Position numbers and translations under genes: made by a program. Of a stretch of 64,000 nt of DNA, positions 36,132 to 47,321 are shown one piece after another (the first letter of the stretch is position 1; every line of letters begins with the position of its first letter). This DNA comes from Anaeramoeba flamelloides (Eukaryota > Metamonada > Anaeramoebidae). The notes below the pieces were generated by a model. That model did no database searches and was not told the DNA's origin. It worked only from the letters and a program-made list of their open reading frames with translations. The stretch lies in the NCBI GenBank assembly GCA_027625915.1, contig JANTQA010000023.1:21452001-21516000 (forward strand), read 5' to 3'.

Positions 36132-37253
36132 TTAGTATTTTTTTCTTTTTCGTGTCCTCTTACTTTTCCTTCTACCCTTGCCCCCCTTTTCTTGTTTACT
36201 GCCAGATTTTGTGTTCTTTTTCTTATCAGCACTTTGTGTTTTTTCTTTATCATTTGAATTCACATTTAATCTATTTAAATCACCCATCTGGAACCATTTT
36301 TTGAAAACGCTTTTATTGGTTTCCCAAAACTGAAAAAATTGAATTTCCAAATTTTCTAATTGATTAACGGTTTGTAATTTAAATTTCTGAAGGGTTTGCT
36401 GTGAATTTTTTTTCTTATTTTTTTTAAAATTTTTGAGATTAGAATCATATTTGTTTCCCCAAACCACTGAGGTGATTAAATTTAATCGCTGTAAAAACAA
36501 TTTAACAAGTAACAAATTGATTTTTTTTAATTTAAATATCTTGCTTAAATGGAGGCCAACGAAATAAAAATTGTTCCATTCATTACAAAAATATAATTTT
36601 TTAATACCCAACCCTTTATTATCGTTCTTCTGAACGTTACTTGTTTTGGTTTGGTTGTTTAGGTAACAAAGTTTTAGAATTTGCTTCTCATTAAGAATTT
36701 CCTGTAAATTTTTGAGTGTATATTGTTGAGGCATTGACGGGGTAATTGCCTTCAATCGTTCTAAAACATCAACAACCCAAAACTCAAGCGAACAACGTGT
36801 ACCAATTTGCACTGTCATCTCATCTCTTGGGATAAAATTCCCAGACTTCTCACAAAAGAAAAAATGTTTCTTTTTACACTGATCACAATACCATTTCCCC
36901 TTTGGCACCCTTTCAAGCCCAACACACCCTAAATGGAACCACTTCTTGGGACACTTTGCATTTTCACACTGAACCCATTTTTCCTTTGGCTTTTCTTTTC
37001 CACAACACCAATTTGCTTCATCCCCATCTTCTGAATCAAATTCTTCTTCTTTATCAGAATAACTGCTACCTTCTTCTTCTTCTTCTTCACTTTCACTTTC
37101 ACTTTCACTTTCGCTTGTTTCTTCTTTGCTTTGATTATTTTCTTTTGGCTTATCTTTTATCAAAAAACTCAAATATTTTGACTTCTGAAGAAAAATGATT
37201 GGAATTTCAGCTTCTTCAGCAAGAACCACCGAAAGAGACCAATAGTTGTTCAT
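36132..37253 (-). CDS. GINS complex subunit Psf3-like protein with an inserted ING-type PHD finger
   Basis: A single 373-codon frame without introns. Residues 1-33 (NYWSLSVVLAEEAEIPIIF) match the start of Psf3 (yeast YYDIDDVLADGTEFPCKF). The Psf3 pattern resumes at about 148: GTRCSLEFWVVDVL for TKLSLPLWLARIL, an ITPSMPQQYT segment, FYFVGLHLSKIF, KLFLQRLNLITSVV, and LENLEIQFFQFWETNKSVF for the final helix. Between them are an acidic Ser/Glu tract (43-80) and a PHD finger (81-127) with all eight ligands: C83, C84, C96, C101, H107, C110, C123, C126. The block KKWFHLGCVGL...PKGKWYCDQC is closest to ING-family fingers, which read H3K4me3; the first ligand pair is CC instead of CxC. The tail (343-373) is a Lys/Arg-rich probable nuclear signal. 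GINS is part of the CMG helicase. The PHD call is firm; Psf3 rests on motif order by eye. Confidence 0.72.
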   Translation of the reverse strand: MNNYWSLSVVLAEEAEIPIIFLQKSKYLSFLIKDKPKENNQSKEETSESESESESEEEEEEGSSYSDKEEEFDSEDGDEANWCCGKEKPKEKWVQCENAKCPKKWFHLGCVGLERVPKGKWYCDQCKKKHFFFCEKSGNFIPRDEMTVQIGTRCSLEFWVVDVLERLKAITPSMPQQYTLKNLQEILNEKQILKLCYLNNQTKTSNVQKNDNKGLGIKKLYFCNEWNNFYFVGLHLSKIFKLKKINLLLVKLFLQRLNLITSVVWGNKYDSNLKNFKKNKKKNSQQTLQKFKLQTVNQLENLEIQFFQFWETNKSVFKKWFQMGDLNRLNVNSNDKEKTQSADKKKNTKSGSKQEKGGKGRRKSKRTRKRKKY

Positions 37254-38834
37254 AAAAAAATTTGTATTTTTTTTTTGAAATTTAACGAATATTAAAATCT
37301 GAAAAATGATTTTGTATTCTATTTAAGATTCGAAATAGTAAAAAAAAATAAATAAAAACTCAAGAGCCTTTGTCAAATTTAATACTTGAACATTTTTCAC
37401 AAAATTTTTCTCTTAATATATAAGATAAAGAAAAAACGTTTGGATTACCATTATCAAAATAATTGGTGTAGAAAAATTTAATCCATATTTGAAAATGCAT
37501 GTTTCTTTTGTTATAGAAGACCTATACACCAACCGATCAAAGAAACTGATCATGAACCCTAAACAAATCTGGCTTTGGTTTCTTAAAGTTTTATTATTTA
37601 AAAAGAAATTCAAAAAAATGGATCAAATTGTAAAATTTATCTAAAAAAATAGAGGAAATTTTTTTAAGGATATGTTTGAATCATTCAAAAAAAACAAAAA
37701 ATTTCAGAATATTCGAGAATATTAGATAACAATTTAAACACATTTTAATTATAATTTAAAATTTACTGAAAATATCAATGAGTTTACCTTTAAAATTGAT
37801 TTAGAACTTAGGTATACTATTTGGTAATTAATTAGATTTTACATTGATATAAGAAGAAAAAAAAGTAGGAGATTTCATTTTAAAACACTGATTAACGTGC
37901 GTTGGACACAAATAATTTTGACCACTTAATTTTGATTTTATTTACAAAACATCCAATATTAGTTTTATTTCACAATTAAAGGTTGAGTGTTACCATATAT
38001 TGACATTAATCAAAACATACTCTAATTGAATGAAAATGGTATTAGTGTTACATTACTCACATGACTCTAAAAAAACTATTATATATATTATTTAACAATA
38101 GATAATTAATTTTTTTACTAATGATCACATGTAAAAATTTTCCTTTTGGTACTTTCAATTTATTACTTTTCTAAATCTAAATTTGGAAACCTAAAAAAAC
38201 AGTTATCGAGGATTATAACAATTAATCTTTTGAAGATACTTAAATACATATTTTTTCAATTTTTTTCAATTTCAAGATATTCTCAATAATCATCATTATA
38301 TAAATGGAAAGATTGATTTTATTTACTTCCTTTTTTATAAAATAGTTATATTATCAATACATTTCCAATATGAAAATAATTGGTATAAATAAATCCATTA
38401 GTAAAATATTTAATTTTTTAAAAAAATCAATTTTTTCAGTTACTAATCCACATTACAAGACAAATTGAAGTCTGATAATTTTTCACTTTTTAAATATGAC
38501 AATTATTGTTTCAGCCTAATATTTTTCTTAAAATTTTAAGTATTTCTCAGAAATAGTTTCTATCTTTTACTAACACAAGGATCAGTTTGAATAATGGGAT
38601 CGAATTATATATTTTTTATAATTAAAATAAATAAGATACATTTGTGAAAATGTTAAACATATCTGATTTACACTTATTAGCATCACATTTTACTTTTATA
38701 CTTTCCAGTAGTAGATTGCAAACTCCTTAAAAAACATCAACAATAATTGACAAAAAAAAAAGAGAATTGAAAAAATTTCAAAAAAATCAAATTTTTAAGA
38801 TTTTATCAGAAGCAATTTTTACAAATTAAAAAAT
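37254..38834. other. Intergenic upstream of the Psf3-PHD gene, nothing recognised
   Basis: No supported gene or RNA. The frame at 37413-37613 on the minus strand is less skewed than its surroundings but has no splice or domain support. Confidence 0.45.
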
Positions 38835-39125
38835 TATTTCTATCTTTAATTAAGAAAACATTACACTCTTAACCACGATATTTTTGGTTAATTTAATTCA
38901 TTTTGATAATTGATCATATATTCTCCCTGAAGAAGTTGTTGTTAAATTGTTGTAATTTCTTTTTATTTTTTGATCAAAATTTTTTTTTTAATTATGGATA
39001 TTCTTTACAATTCTCTTTTCTTTATTATTTTCACTTGATAAATGCTCAATTATTCGTGTATATCGGTATTTGGAATTGAAACTCTGATCTTTTTCCTATA
39101 TAAATCTTTTTCTCAATAAAAAATA
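38835..39125 (+). repeat. Repeat family E, copy 2 (part)
   Basis: Matches 24429-24710 in order: CTATCTTTAATTAAGAA, CCACGATATTTTTGGTTAAT, TTTGATAATTGATCAT, TTAAATTGTTGTAATTTCTT and a CTGATCTTTTTCC block. Confidence 0.6.
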
Positions 39126-39600
39126 ATTCATTCAGTAGAAACCAAAAGTAAAAACCTACCACTTCGATAAAAAATAAAAATTTCTGATTATTTATGAGAT
39201 ACCATTCATAATTTTATTATATAATTAATTAAATTCTTTATTTTTAATCTATGTAATTGAATACATATTAGAGAAAATAATAAACAATTCGAAAATATGT
39301 GAAAAAAAATCACCAAAAATTTTATTTGTTAAAATTGTTACTTTATTTTGGAAAAGAAAAATTTTTTTTTTTTGATTTAAAAGTGAAAAAAGTTTATAAA
39401 ATTAATTAATTTTGAGAATAATTCACAAAAATTTTTTTTTGAAAGGTGGTTTCACAAATCCAAGAAAGAAAATTTTTACAAATAAAATATTGGGAGATTT
39501 CTTTGAATTTAGATAAATAATAAAAATCAAAACTTTAATCACAAGAAAATCTTTTAAAATAATATAAAACACTTATAATACTTTTACCAAGTTGAAAAAT

Positions 39601-39830
39601 ATAAGCAAAATTTCAAAAATAGGGGTAAACCTTTTTATTATTATTTTTTTCTTGTTTCATTTGTCTTTCAAAAAATAAAATGATTACACCTATATTTTTA
39701 TTTATTAATCTTTATCGGTTATTATATCTTGGCACTTGAGTAAAATACATTATTATTCAAAAAAAAAAAACAATTAAACAAATTTTTTTATGATGGAAAA
39801 TCTGCCCCTATTTTTGAAATTTAGCTTATA
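39601..39830. repeat. 230-bp miniature inverted-repeat element I, copy 1
   Basis: Ends ATAAGCAAAATTTCAAAAAT and ATTTTTGAAATTTAGCTTAT are inverted copies; the inner boundary is AGGGGTAAAC against GCCCCT. A second whole copy is at 59084-59310, and a lone end lies at 63174-63195. Confidence 0.7.
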
Positions 39831-39876
39831 TATTTATAAATAAATATATTATAAGATTTTGTTTAAAAATAATTTG

Positions 39877-40074
39877 TACAGTCAGTTCCACTTTTAAGGT
39901 ACAAACTTTCAACGAAATTTAAGGCAAAATAAAAATCTCAAATTAAAGAACAAAATTCAGATTCTAATAAAATAATTTGTAAAAAAAAATTACTAATTTT
40001 CTGCCTTAATTTGAGATTTTTTTATTCCTTAAATTTTGTTGAAAGTTTACACCTTAAAAGTGGAATTGACTGTA
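39877..40074. repeat. Palindromic miniature element F, copy 2
   Basis: Same structure and TA boundaries as 25096-25295; starts TACAGTCAGTTCCACTTTTA and ends GTGGAATTGACTGTA. Several of the internal AAGGCACAAA motifs are mutated, so it is older than the 57679 copy. Confidence 0.75.
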
Positions 40075-40189
40075 TTGTGTTTTGGATTTTTTAAATATTT
40101 CTTTTATTTATTTTGACAAAATGTTTTGAAGTATTCGAAATATACAATGGGTATTTTTTCATAAAAATACAGAATTAAAAAGTAGAAAC

Positions 40190-40560
40190 TAACAATATTC
40201 CAGTCAATGGGACCCACTTATGGGAGCGAATTATACATTTTAAAAGAACTTGAATCGATACCAGAAGAACAATTTATTTTGGAAATTTCAAAATTGAAAA
40301 CATTTTTTCACATTTTTTCTCACATTAATTTTTTTTTTTCAATTATTTTTTTAAAAACCCAATTGTTTTGTAATTTTTTTTTATTACAAGATCGATAGTG
40401 ACTTGGTAGAAAAATTTTTTTTTCTATATTGATTGAAGCAGTAAAAATGATAGTTGAGAAATAATATTTATTTCTATTAAAATTTTATTTTGACCTTCAA
40501 TTGAAGATCAAATTAAAATGAACTTTTTTTTTTCTCATTTATGATCCTCAAAGAATTTGA
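40190..40560 (+). repeat. Repeat family J, best-preserved copy, with a coding-like start
   Basis: Related sequences are at 46565-46850 and 57580-58140. All carry the palindrome CTTCAATTGAAGATCAAA (or a variant) and a GTGACTTGGTA-like block. This copy alone keeps a plausible protein start at 40207: ATG, then GPTYGSELYILKELESIPEE, QFILEISKLK. The frame then dissolves into Phe-rich sequence and stops at 40398. It may be the remnant of a gene carried by the repeat or a duplicated host exon; I do not recognise the protein. Confidence 0.5.
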
Positions 40561-41282
40561 GTTTTTCAGTTTTTATAAAAATATATATTGATTATTTAGT
40601 TTTATTCCAGGCCAATATCAACTATTCTCTGATATGTTTTATTTTACTTATTGTTTATTTATTCTCTAAATGTCAATTATATAAGATAATTGATTTTCAA
40701 AAGGAAAGTTAAATCCTTTCCATTTAAACAAAGTGAAAATCAAAGTATTAAAATTGTAATTTTTAGAAATCAATATAATTTTTGATATTGAAACCATTAA
40801 TTGTTGATAAGATTTGATGGGGGGCAAAATATGATCTAAGAGAAGGAGAGATTCTGATCTTTATAGGGCGTCTTTGTAAAAAAAATTGTAAGTTCTCCAG
40901 AAGTTTATTTGTTGCCAAAAATAAAGTGATGTAATTATTTCATATTTACGGATGGTAACATTGAATACATTTGAAATAGAATATATAAATACCAAATTTT
41001 TATATTAGTTTAAGTGATTATATTTTAGATTGAAGAATTATAATAATTTGTTTTTGAAAAAAAAATGTTTTTTTCCTTTGGATATTTTTCATTAAAATCC
41101 AACTGAATTACAGAGTATTAATGAAGGGTGGTATTAATTTAAGACCGGTAATTACTAAAAAATTTTCAAGTTATTAGTATTTTTTTACTAATAACCGATT
41201 ATAAGAAAATATATATGGATAAATAAATTCTTAGGATTATATCCAAGCGCTTGACAAGTGGGGTTTTAGAGAACAAAAAATC

Positions 41283-41532
41283 AAAAGAAAAATATTGATT
41301 AATTTGATAAATTGTGCAAAAAGATAAACAAATAGTTTTTTCAATAATGATAAATTCGAAAATATAATTTCTTATTCTTGCTTATTCTTTGGGTTTTGTG
41401 ACCCAACCGTTTTTAGACATATCTAGATAATTGGTAATAGCAAATCCAAATCATATTTATTTAAATTTTCTTCTTTCAGTTTAATCATTAATATATATAC
41501 ATATTGTTTTTTGTGATTTTTTTTTTTTTTTT
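41283..41532 (+). repeat. Left arm of a nearly identical 250-bp inverted repeat flanking the RRM-like gene
   Basis: The reverse complement of 43580-43838. Comparing base by base I find only two substitutions outside the poly-T end. Distinctive core: GGGTTTTGTGACCCAACCG (about 41391-41409). The inner edge is a run of T. It shows far less divergence than any other repeat pair in the window. Confidence 0.85.
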
Positions 41533-42439
41533 CTTTTTCTGAGATAATATCTAATTAAGTACCAAATAATTTACCTTATTTAGATATATTTTGAAGGTAA
41601 AATCCTTGATATTTTAAGCAATTTCTATATTTAGAATTGATTTTGTTGAAAATTTTACGTAATGGATCTAATTTTTTTATACATACCGTTTCGGTCAAAA
41701 TAAAAAGATTCAAATTTTCATTCAGCTTTCCAAAAAAACATTGCCAAGAATTTAAAATAAAATATAAAAGTTCCCGTTTCTAAAAAAGGAAAATTAATAG
41801 TCTCAGCTTTTCTTTATTGATAATTAAATTTTATAAGTTGGAAACTAACATTGTTTTATAAAATCTTTTTTTGGAAAGCTCTATGAAAATTTTAATCTTT
41901 TTATTTTCAACAAATAGTATTGTTTATTTTCTGAATAACAACTTTCTCAAACATCCATTCTATCTTTAGATAAATTTTTTATTTTGATCCTTCATTTTTG
42001 AATTTCTGTTTTAATAATAGAACTTTAAGAAACCAATATCATTTATAATTAAGGTTTATTGTGGTTTCTTTGATCCACTAATGTATAGGTCTTCTAGAAA
42101 AAAATAGCACAGACCTTTATTTTGAAAAATAGGAATTACAAATCGTCTCAGATTAATAATTATAAGAATACATTTTTGATACTTTCTTGAAAAACATTTT
42201 CTTATTAAGAGTCTAGAATAAAAGCTATTTAAGAATGTTTTCTGGTAATTCTTTTTCAAAAAATTTCAATTTAATTCTTTATCAAAGAATTGTTTGTTGT
42301 ACAAAAAAATTTCAAAATAGGTTACTTTCAGAAATCAAAACAACATTTTTTGACTAAACAACTCAGATCGAACTGTAAAGACGATTGAATAAAAAATTCA
42401 TTTTTTTCTTTTTTATTAATTGTTTACTTTCTTATTAGA

Positions 42440-43237
42440 ATGACTTACGAACGGCAAAGGTCTGGTTATTATAACAATTCTTCTGGAAACACTTATAGTG
42501 AAGGAAGAAGACAAGACAACAACAAATATTCACGGCCACGTTACGAAATATCTGATTTTCGAGGAGGCTCAAGGGGACAAGATTTTAGGATGGGAACTAA
42601 CAACAGAGTAAGTGAGAAGGAAAGCTTTTCTTTAGAGTTACGAGACATACCAGATGAAATGCATGACGTAACAATTTTGGCAAGGATCGGATCCCCTTTT
42701 GGGAAATTAATGAAAGTTCATTTGAATTTAAACCGAACAGCGTGGTTGAAGTATGAGGCTTATGAAGAGGTGAAACTCGCTTATAAAATTTTGCCAGACA
42801 AACTTGAGAAATTCGGTATTAGCACACATTGGCCTTATAAGCTTCAAGCTTCTGAAAGGTATGAAAATCGTTCAAGAGAAAGAGAAAGAGAACGAGAAAG
42901 AGGAAAAGAAAGAGGAAAAGAAAGAGAAAGGGAAAGAGGAGAAAGAGAACGAGAAAGGAATTCAAGAAATACAAGGGATAAAAGATCTGATCGAAAGGAA
43001 CGATCACATAGAAAGAAAAGCAGAGAAAAAGAAAGAGAAAGAGAACGAGAAAAAGAACAAGGAAAAGAAAAAGAAAAAGATAGAGAAAAGTCTCATCACC
43101 GTTCTTCTTCAAGTAGCAGAAAAAGAAATGAAAGGAAGTGGAGCGATCAAAGTGGCTCAGATTCGGAAGACTATTCACAAAAAAAAAAAAATTCAAAACC
43201 ACTCAAAAACACAAACAGTGGTGAAGAAGAATACTAG
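42440..43237 (+). CDS. RRM-like RNA-binding protein with an Arg/Glu/Ser-rich tail
   Basis: 265 codons, ATG start just after TTTCTTATTAG, TAG stop. Residues 1-60 are Gly/Arg/Tyr/Asn-rich with RGG-like elements (FRGGSRGQDFR). Residues about 61-130 look like a divergent RRM: SFSLELRDIPDEM (strand 1 and turn), an ILARIGSPFGKLMKVHL helix and strand, and TAWLKYEAYEEVKLAYKIL; the RNP1 consensus aromatic residues are only partly present. From 143 the protein is RE/RD/KE repeats with some RS, ending in an acidic SDSED stretch. This is the layout of SR-related splicing factors, so a nuclear role in pre-mRNA processing is likely. No intron is seen. The gene lies exactly inside the inverted repeat 41283-41532 / 43580-43838. 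The fold is moderately supported; partner and targets are unknown. Confidence 0.75.
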   Translation: MTYERQRSGYYNNSSGNTYSEGRRQDNNKYSRPRYEISDFRGGSRGQDFRMGTNNRVSEKESFSLELRDIPDEMHDVTILARIGSPFGKLMKVHLNLNRTAWLKYEAYEEVKLAYKILPDKLEKFGISTHWPYKLQASERYENRSRERERERERGKERGKERERERGERERERNSRNTRDKRSDRKERSHRKKSREKEREREREKEQGKEKEKDREKSHHRSSSSSRKRNERKWSDQSGSDSEDYSQKKKNSKPLKNTNSGEEEY

Positions 43238-43579
43238 TTTATTAAGAAGAAAGAAAAACAAATAACAATAAGAATATTATAAAAAAAAAAACTATAAAAT
43301 ATATTACCAACCACAACCCAAACACTAAAATAAACCAAATTTAATATTTTCTCTGTTTGCTTTATTAATTACAAAAATTAAATGATTTTATCTTTTTTTT
43401 TTCGATTATTCTACTATTTTTTCACTTTGTTATTTATAGGATCCAATTTATTATTTCTTCAATAACTTATCTTATTTGGGAATACTTGGTTTTAATATTC
43501 TATGATGGGAAATTTGCTATTTTTTCTTTCATTTTAAATCAAAAAGAATAGCAAAATACATTATCAAAAATAGTAACAG

Positions 43580-43838
43580 AAAAAAAAAAAAAAAAAAAAA
43601 AAAATCACAAAAAACAATATGTATATATATTAATGATTAAACTGAAAGAAGAAAATTTAAATAAATATGATTTGAATTTGCTATTACCAATTATCTAGAT
43701 ATGTCTAAAAACGGTTGGGTCACAAAACCCAAAGAATAAGCAAGAATAAGAAATTATATTTTCGAATTTATCATTATTGAAAAAACTATTTGTTTATCTT
43801 TTTGCACAATTTATCAAAATAATCAATATTTTTCTTTT
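43580..43838 (-). repeat. Right arm of the inverted repeat flanking the RRM-like gene
   Basis: See 41283-41532. The inner edge is an A-run (about 43580-43604), and the outer edge is TTTTTCTTTT. It begins about 340 bases past the stop codon, so a long 3' UTR could include it. Confidence 0.85.
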
Positions 43839-44514
43839 TAATTCCAAAGAACCAAAGAACCATTTTCAATTTATGAACACAATTAAAATAATGTGAGTTG
43901 AAAATAAGATCCAATTTTTTTTTTGTATTATTTTTCAGAAATTATCAAATTTAATTGCATTTATTCATCTATTTTAAAAATTAATGAAAAAAAAAAAAAA
44001 ATATGTAATTCCTTTGTTCAAAAAGAAATAAATTATATTATTATTTGAAATGGAAATTTAGAAATGATTTTTTTTTATTAATGGGAAATTCAACATTAAC
44101 ACCTTCATTTTAATCAAAAAAAAAATTTAAAATAAACTTTTGGGTAAGATCAATAAAAGAATGGTTGGCTTTTGGAAAAATTAATAATAAATTAGAGCAT
44201 AAATTTAATATTAACAGATTAATAAACTCAAATTCAAAATTGTGGTCGAGACACTCTTTGAATTAGAAGACACGAATTTAGTCACTTCAAAATTCTCTCA
44301 TTACCATATCTAGTGTTTTTTTAACATTTAACCCTTAACAATTAATCCAATTCAAAAATTTTTTATAGATCAGAATTTATTTTTTTTTCAAAAAATAAAT
44401 AATCAAGTCAAGAAATACTAAAACAGAATTATCAATTAATTTAAATGTTAACAATTATTTATCCTTTACAAATACCCACAAAACAAGAAATAAATTATTC
44501 TAATTATTATTGAA

Positions 44515-45070
44515 GAAATGTAAATTACCCTCTAAATGCTTTTTTTTTACTTTAATTTCTGAAAGGAAGAATTCAAGTATAAAATCATTGATTATACAGT
44601 TATTCAAGGGACGGACACACATATAATTTTTATGGTTAAAAAGCATAAACGAAAAAATATCAAGAAAAAAGTTAAAAAGAAAAAGAAAAAAAAAAATTTT
44701 TTTTTAGAAAGGAATTTAAAAAGGGTTTATAAGAAGAAATTGGCAAAAAATGAAAAAAAAAAAAAAAATGCTATTATTCAATTAATAACACCCAAAATAA
44801 CATCCGCAATATTTTTGGTTAATTTAGTTTATTTCAATAGTTGATCCTGAACGTTCTTTTGGGAAAAAATTGTTTAATTGTTGTAATTTGTATTTTCTTT
44901 TTGATCTCGTTTGATTTAAACCCTTGATCTTTTTTAGCCTCCCCTTTTGGTTTTTATTTTCAATTAACGCATACTTTCATGTTCCAGTATTAATAAACAG
45001 CCACTTGATCTTCTACCTTTGAAATCCTTCTTCTCAATATAAAGAAAATTCGACAAACAAAAAAATGGAA
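44515..45070 (+). repeat. Repeat family E, copy 3
   Basis: Parallel to 24175-24780 over its whole length (GTAAATTACCCTCTAAATG, AAAAAGGGTTTATAAGAAG, ATTGTTTAATTGTTGTAATT, GCCACTTGATCTTCTACC). The 70-codon Lys-rich frame at 44632-44844 is not kept in the other copies and is therefore not called as a gene. Confidence 0.65.
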
Positions 45071-45284
45071 AAAATAAATAATAATAATTTTTATGTTGTC
45101 AAATTTTTTTTTCAAAAAAATAAAAATGAAATATTTTGTGGCTATTCTGGAAAACGCAAAGTAAGATCAATAAATTAATAATAAAAAAAAAAAAACAAGA
45201 ATTTTAAAATGGAAAAAAAAAAAAATTATATATCAAAAATTTTGAAGTTAACAGAACAAAAAAATGCATTAATCTATTTTATTG

Positions 45285-45610
45285 AAATTTCACAATCAAT
45301 TATTGATCAATCAAATGGTTAGATACCATCAACAAATTTTATACAAGTTTTTCTATTTAAAAAGAACTTAACTTTAACCGAATCTCAACATTTGAAAAAT
45401 ATTTTCCGATTTAATGAAACATGTTAAGTAATTTACAAAATGAAATAAAAAACAAAAAACTGAAACAAAAAAAAAAATGATAAAAATATTTCAAAAATCA
45501 AGTTTATTTCCCATTTTAATGAAATTATATTATTGTTATTGTTTGGGCGGTTTTAACTGTGTGTAAAGTTTTTGGAATTTTAGTTTAGATAGGCATAGAA
45601 TTATTAAATC
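45285..45610 (+). repeat. Repeat family C, diverged copy
   Basis: Matches 17515-17795: GATCAATCAAATGGTTAGATAC, AGTTTTTCTATTTAAA, TTAATGAAATTATATTATTGTT and TTAACTGTGTGTAAAG. More diverged than the inverted pair at 17249 and 20170. Confidence 0.6.
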
Positions 45611-45984
45611 AATATCAAACAATAATACTCTTATTTTAGATTTAGTTTTTTTTTAATAAATGATCTTACATAAGGATACAAAAGAAGAAAAAAAAATTAA
45701 AAATAATAATAAATAAAAAAATGAAGATAGAAATATCTAATTAAAAAATAAATATTAGAAAGCAAATAAACTGTTTATATTAATGATATAGAATAAAATT
45801 TATTGTTATTTTTGAAAAAAAAATTTCTTAAAATTTATTTTTGTTTTGCTATTTTTAATAATTCGACATTTTGATTCATTAATGAATTAAATAACGAAAT
45901 ACAATTATTCGATTTTAGTTAATTATTAAATGTAAAATTCCATCATTTCAATTGTAATGAGTGAATTATAAACCTCAAGTATTC

Positions 45985-46572
45985 GAATAAGGTATTTCCA
46001 AAAAAGTGGGTTATTTTTTTTTGTATTTTATGAAACAAACATCTTTGTTAGTGGAAGGCATTCGTTAATTGATAATACCAAATTAAGTTTAATATAAATA
46101 CTGATTGGATCAATGACTAAGGTATATATTTCAAAATATATTGGATGAAATATTTCCAAAAAAAGGAAACAAAAAGTTGCACTTATTTTGGAGAAAACAA
46201 TGTACGACCAATTTCAATAAAAAACTGAAAATATGCAAAGGGTACAAATGATTTTTTAAACAATTAAATGCAATTATATGTTTTCAATTCTATTTGAAAA
46301 TTTTTTGAGATTAAATAATTTATAAAAACGATTTTTTAGATCAAAAAGAAAATAATAAACACCAATTTTCACCCCTAAAAAATATCAGATAAAATCGAGA
46401 TCAGAAAATTTATTATTTTTAATTTATGTTAATACCAAACTAAGAAAAAAAATGAATTATTATCAAGAATCAATAAATGATTAGTTAATGATTTTGTATA
46501 TTTAAATACTTTTTTGAAGGTTGAGTTTAATAAATATATTTTAAAATAAATTTGCCCCTTTTCTGGAAATCG
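45985..46572 (+). repeat. Dispersed repeat family H, copy 2
   Basis: Partner of 33890-34475; identity highest around CCTAAAAAATATCAGATAAA and AATGAATTATTATCAAGAAT. Confidence 0.65.
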
Positions 46573-46850
46573 CTTAAATATTAGAAGAAAAAATTTATTT
46601 TGGAAATTTCAAAAATATGAAAAAAAATCATTTCACATTTTTAATCATTTTTTTCGATTTTTTATAAAAATGTAATTATTTGCAAAAATGTTTTTAATTG
46701 TGCAACTAGAGTCACTTGGTAAAAACATATTATTATAATATTACTGAAACTGAAAATAAATTAAAAACTGATTTTAATTTCTATTGGGAATTTACTTTGA
46801 TCTTCAATTGAAGATCAAAATGAATATTGCTGTAGTTTTTTTTATTTATT
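46565..46850 (+). repeat. Repeat family J, decayed copy
   Basis: Follows family H directly and carries TTTATTTTGGAAATTTCAAA, GAGTCACTTGGTAAAA and CTTCAATTGAAGATCAAAAT. The coding-like start of the 40190 copy is not preserved. Confidence 0.5.
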
Positions 46851-47321
46851 TAACTAATAATTTGAGTTTTTCAACTTTTAATAAAAACTATTATAATGAT
46901 TAAATTTTTTCATATAGATTTCAATCATTCTCTCATGTGTGCTATATACTTATTTCTTTTTTTATTCTCAAAAGATTATTTATAAAAAATAATTGATCTG
47001 TGGGAAAAATTTTCGGGAAACTTTGATCGTACCAAAGAAAAAGAAAAATTTGATAACCATATAAAAAAAATATTTTTGAACTTCATAAAATGAAAAAAAT
47101 ACAATAAAAGAAGTGCCAAGTATATTCAAATTGTCAAAATAATATTATATACTCACATATACCAAATAATTACTTTTTTTTCTTTCTTCCTTCTTAGTAA
47201 CTTTCTATTGAAAGGTTAATTCAATTTTCAGTAAAAAATACATCTGACTATTATTGATTATATTTACAAATTAAAAAAAAAACCTTGTATTCTGATTTTT
47301 TAAATCAGATTGTGGTTTTTA

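Noticed and set aside
44632-44844. Lys-rich 70-codon frame.
   Set aside because: It lies in repeat family E and is not kept in the copies at 24175 and 38835.
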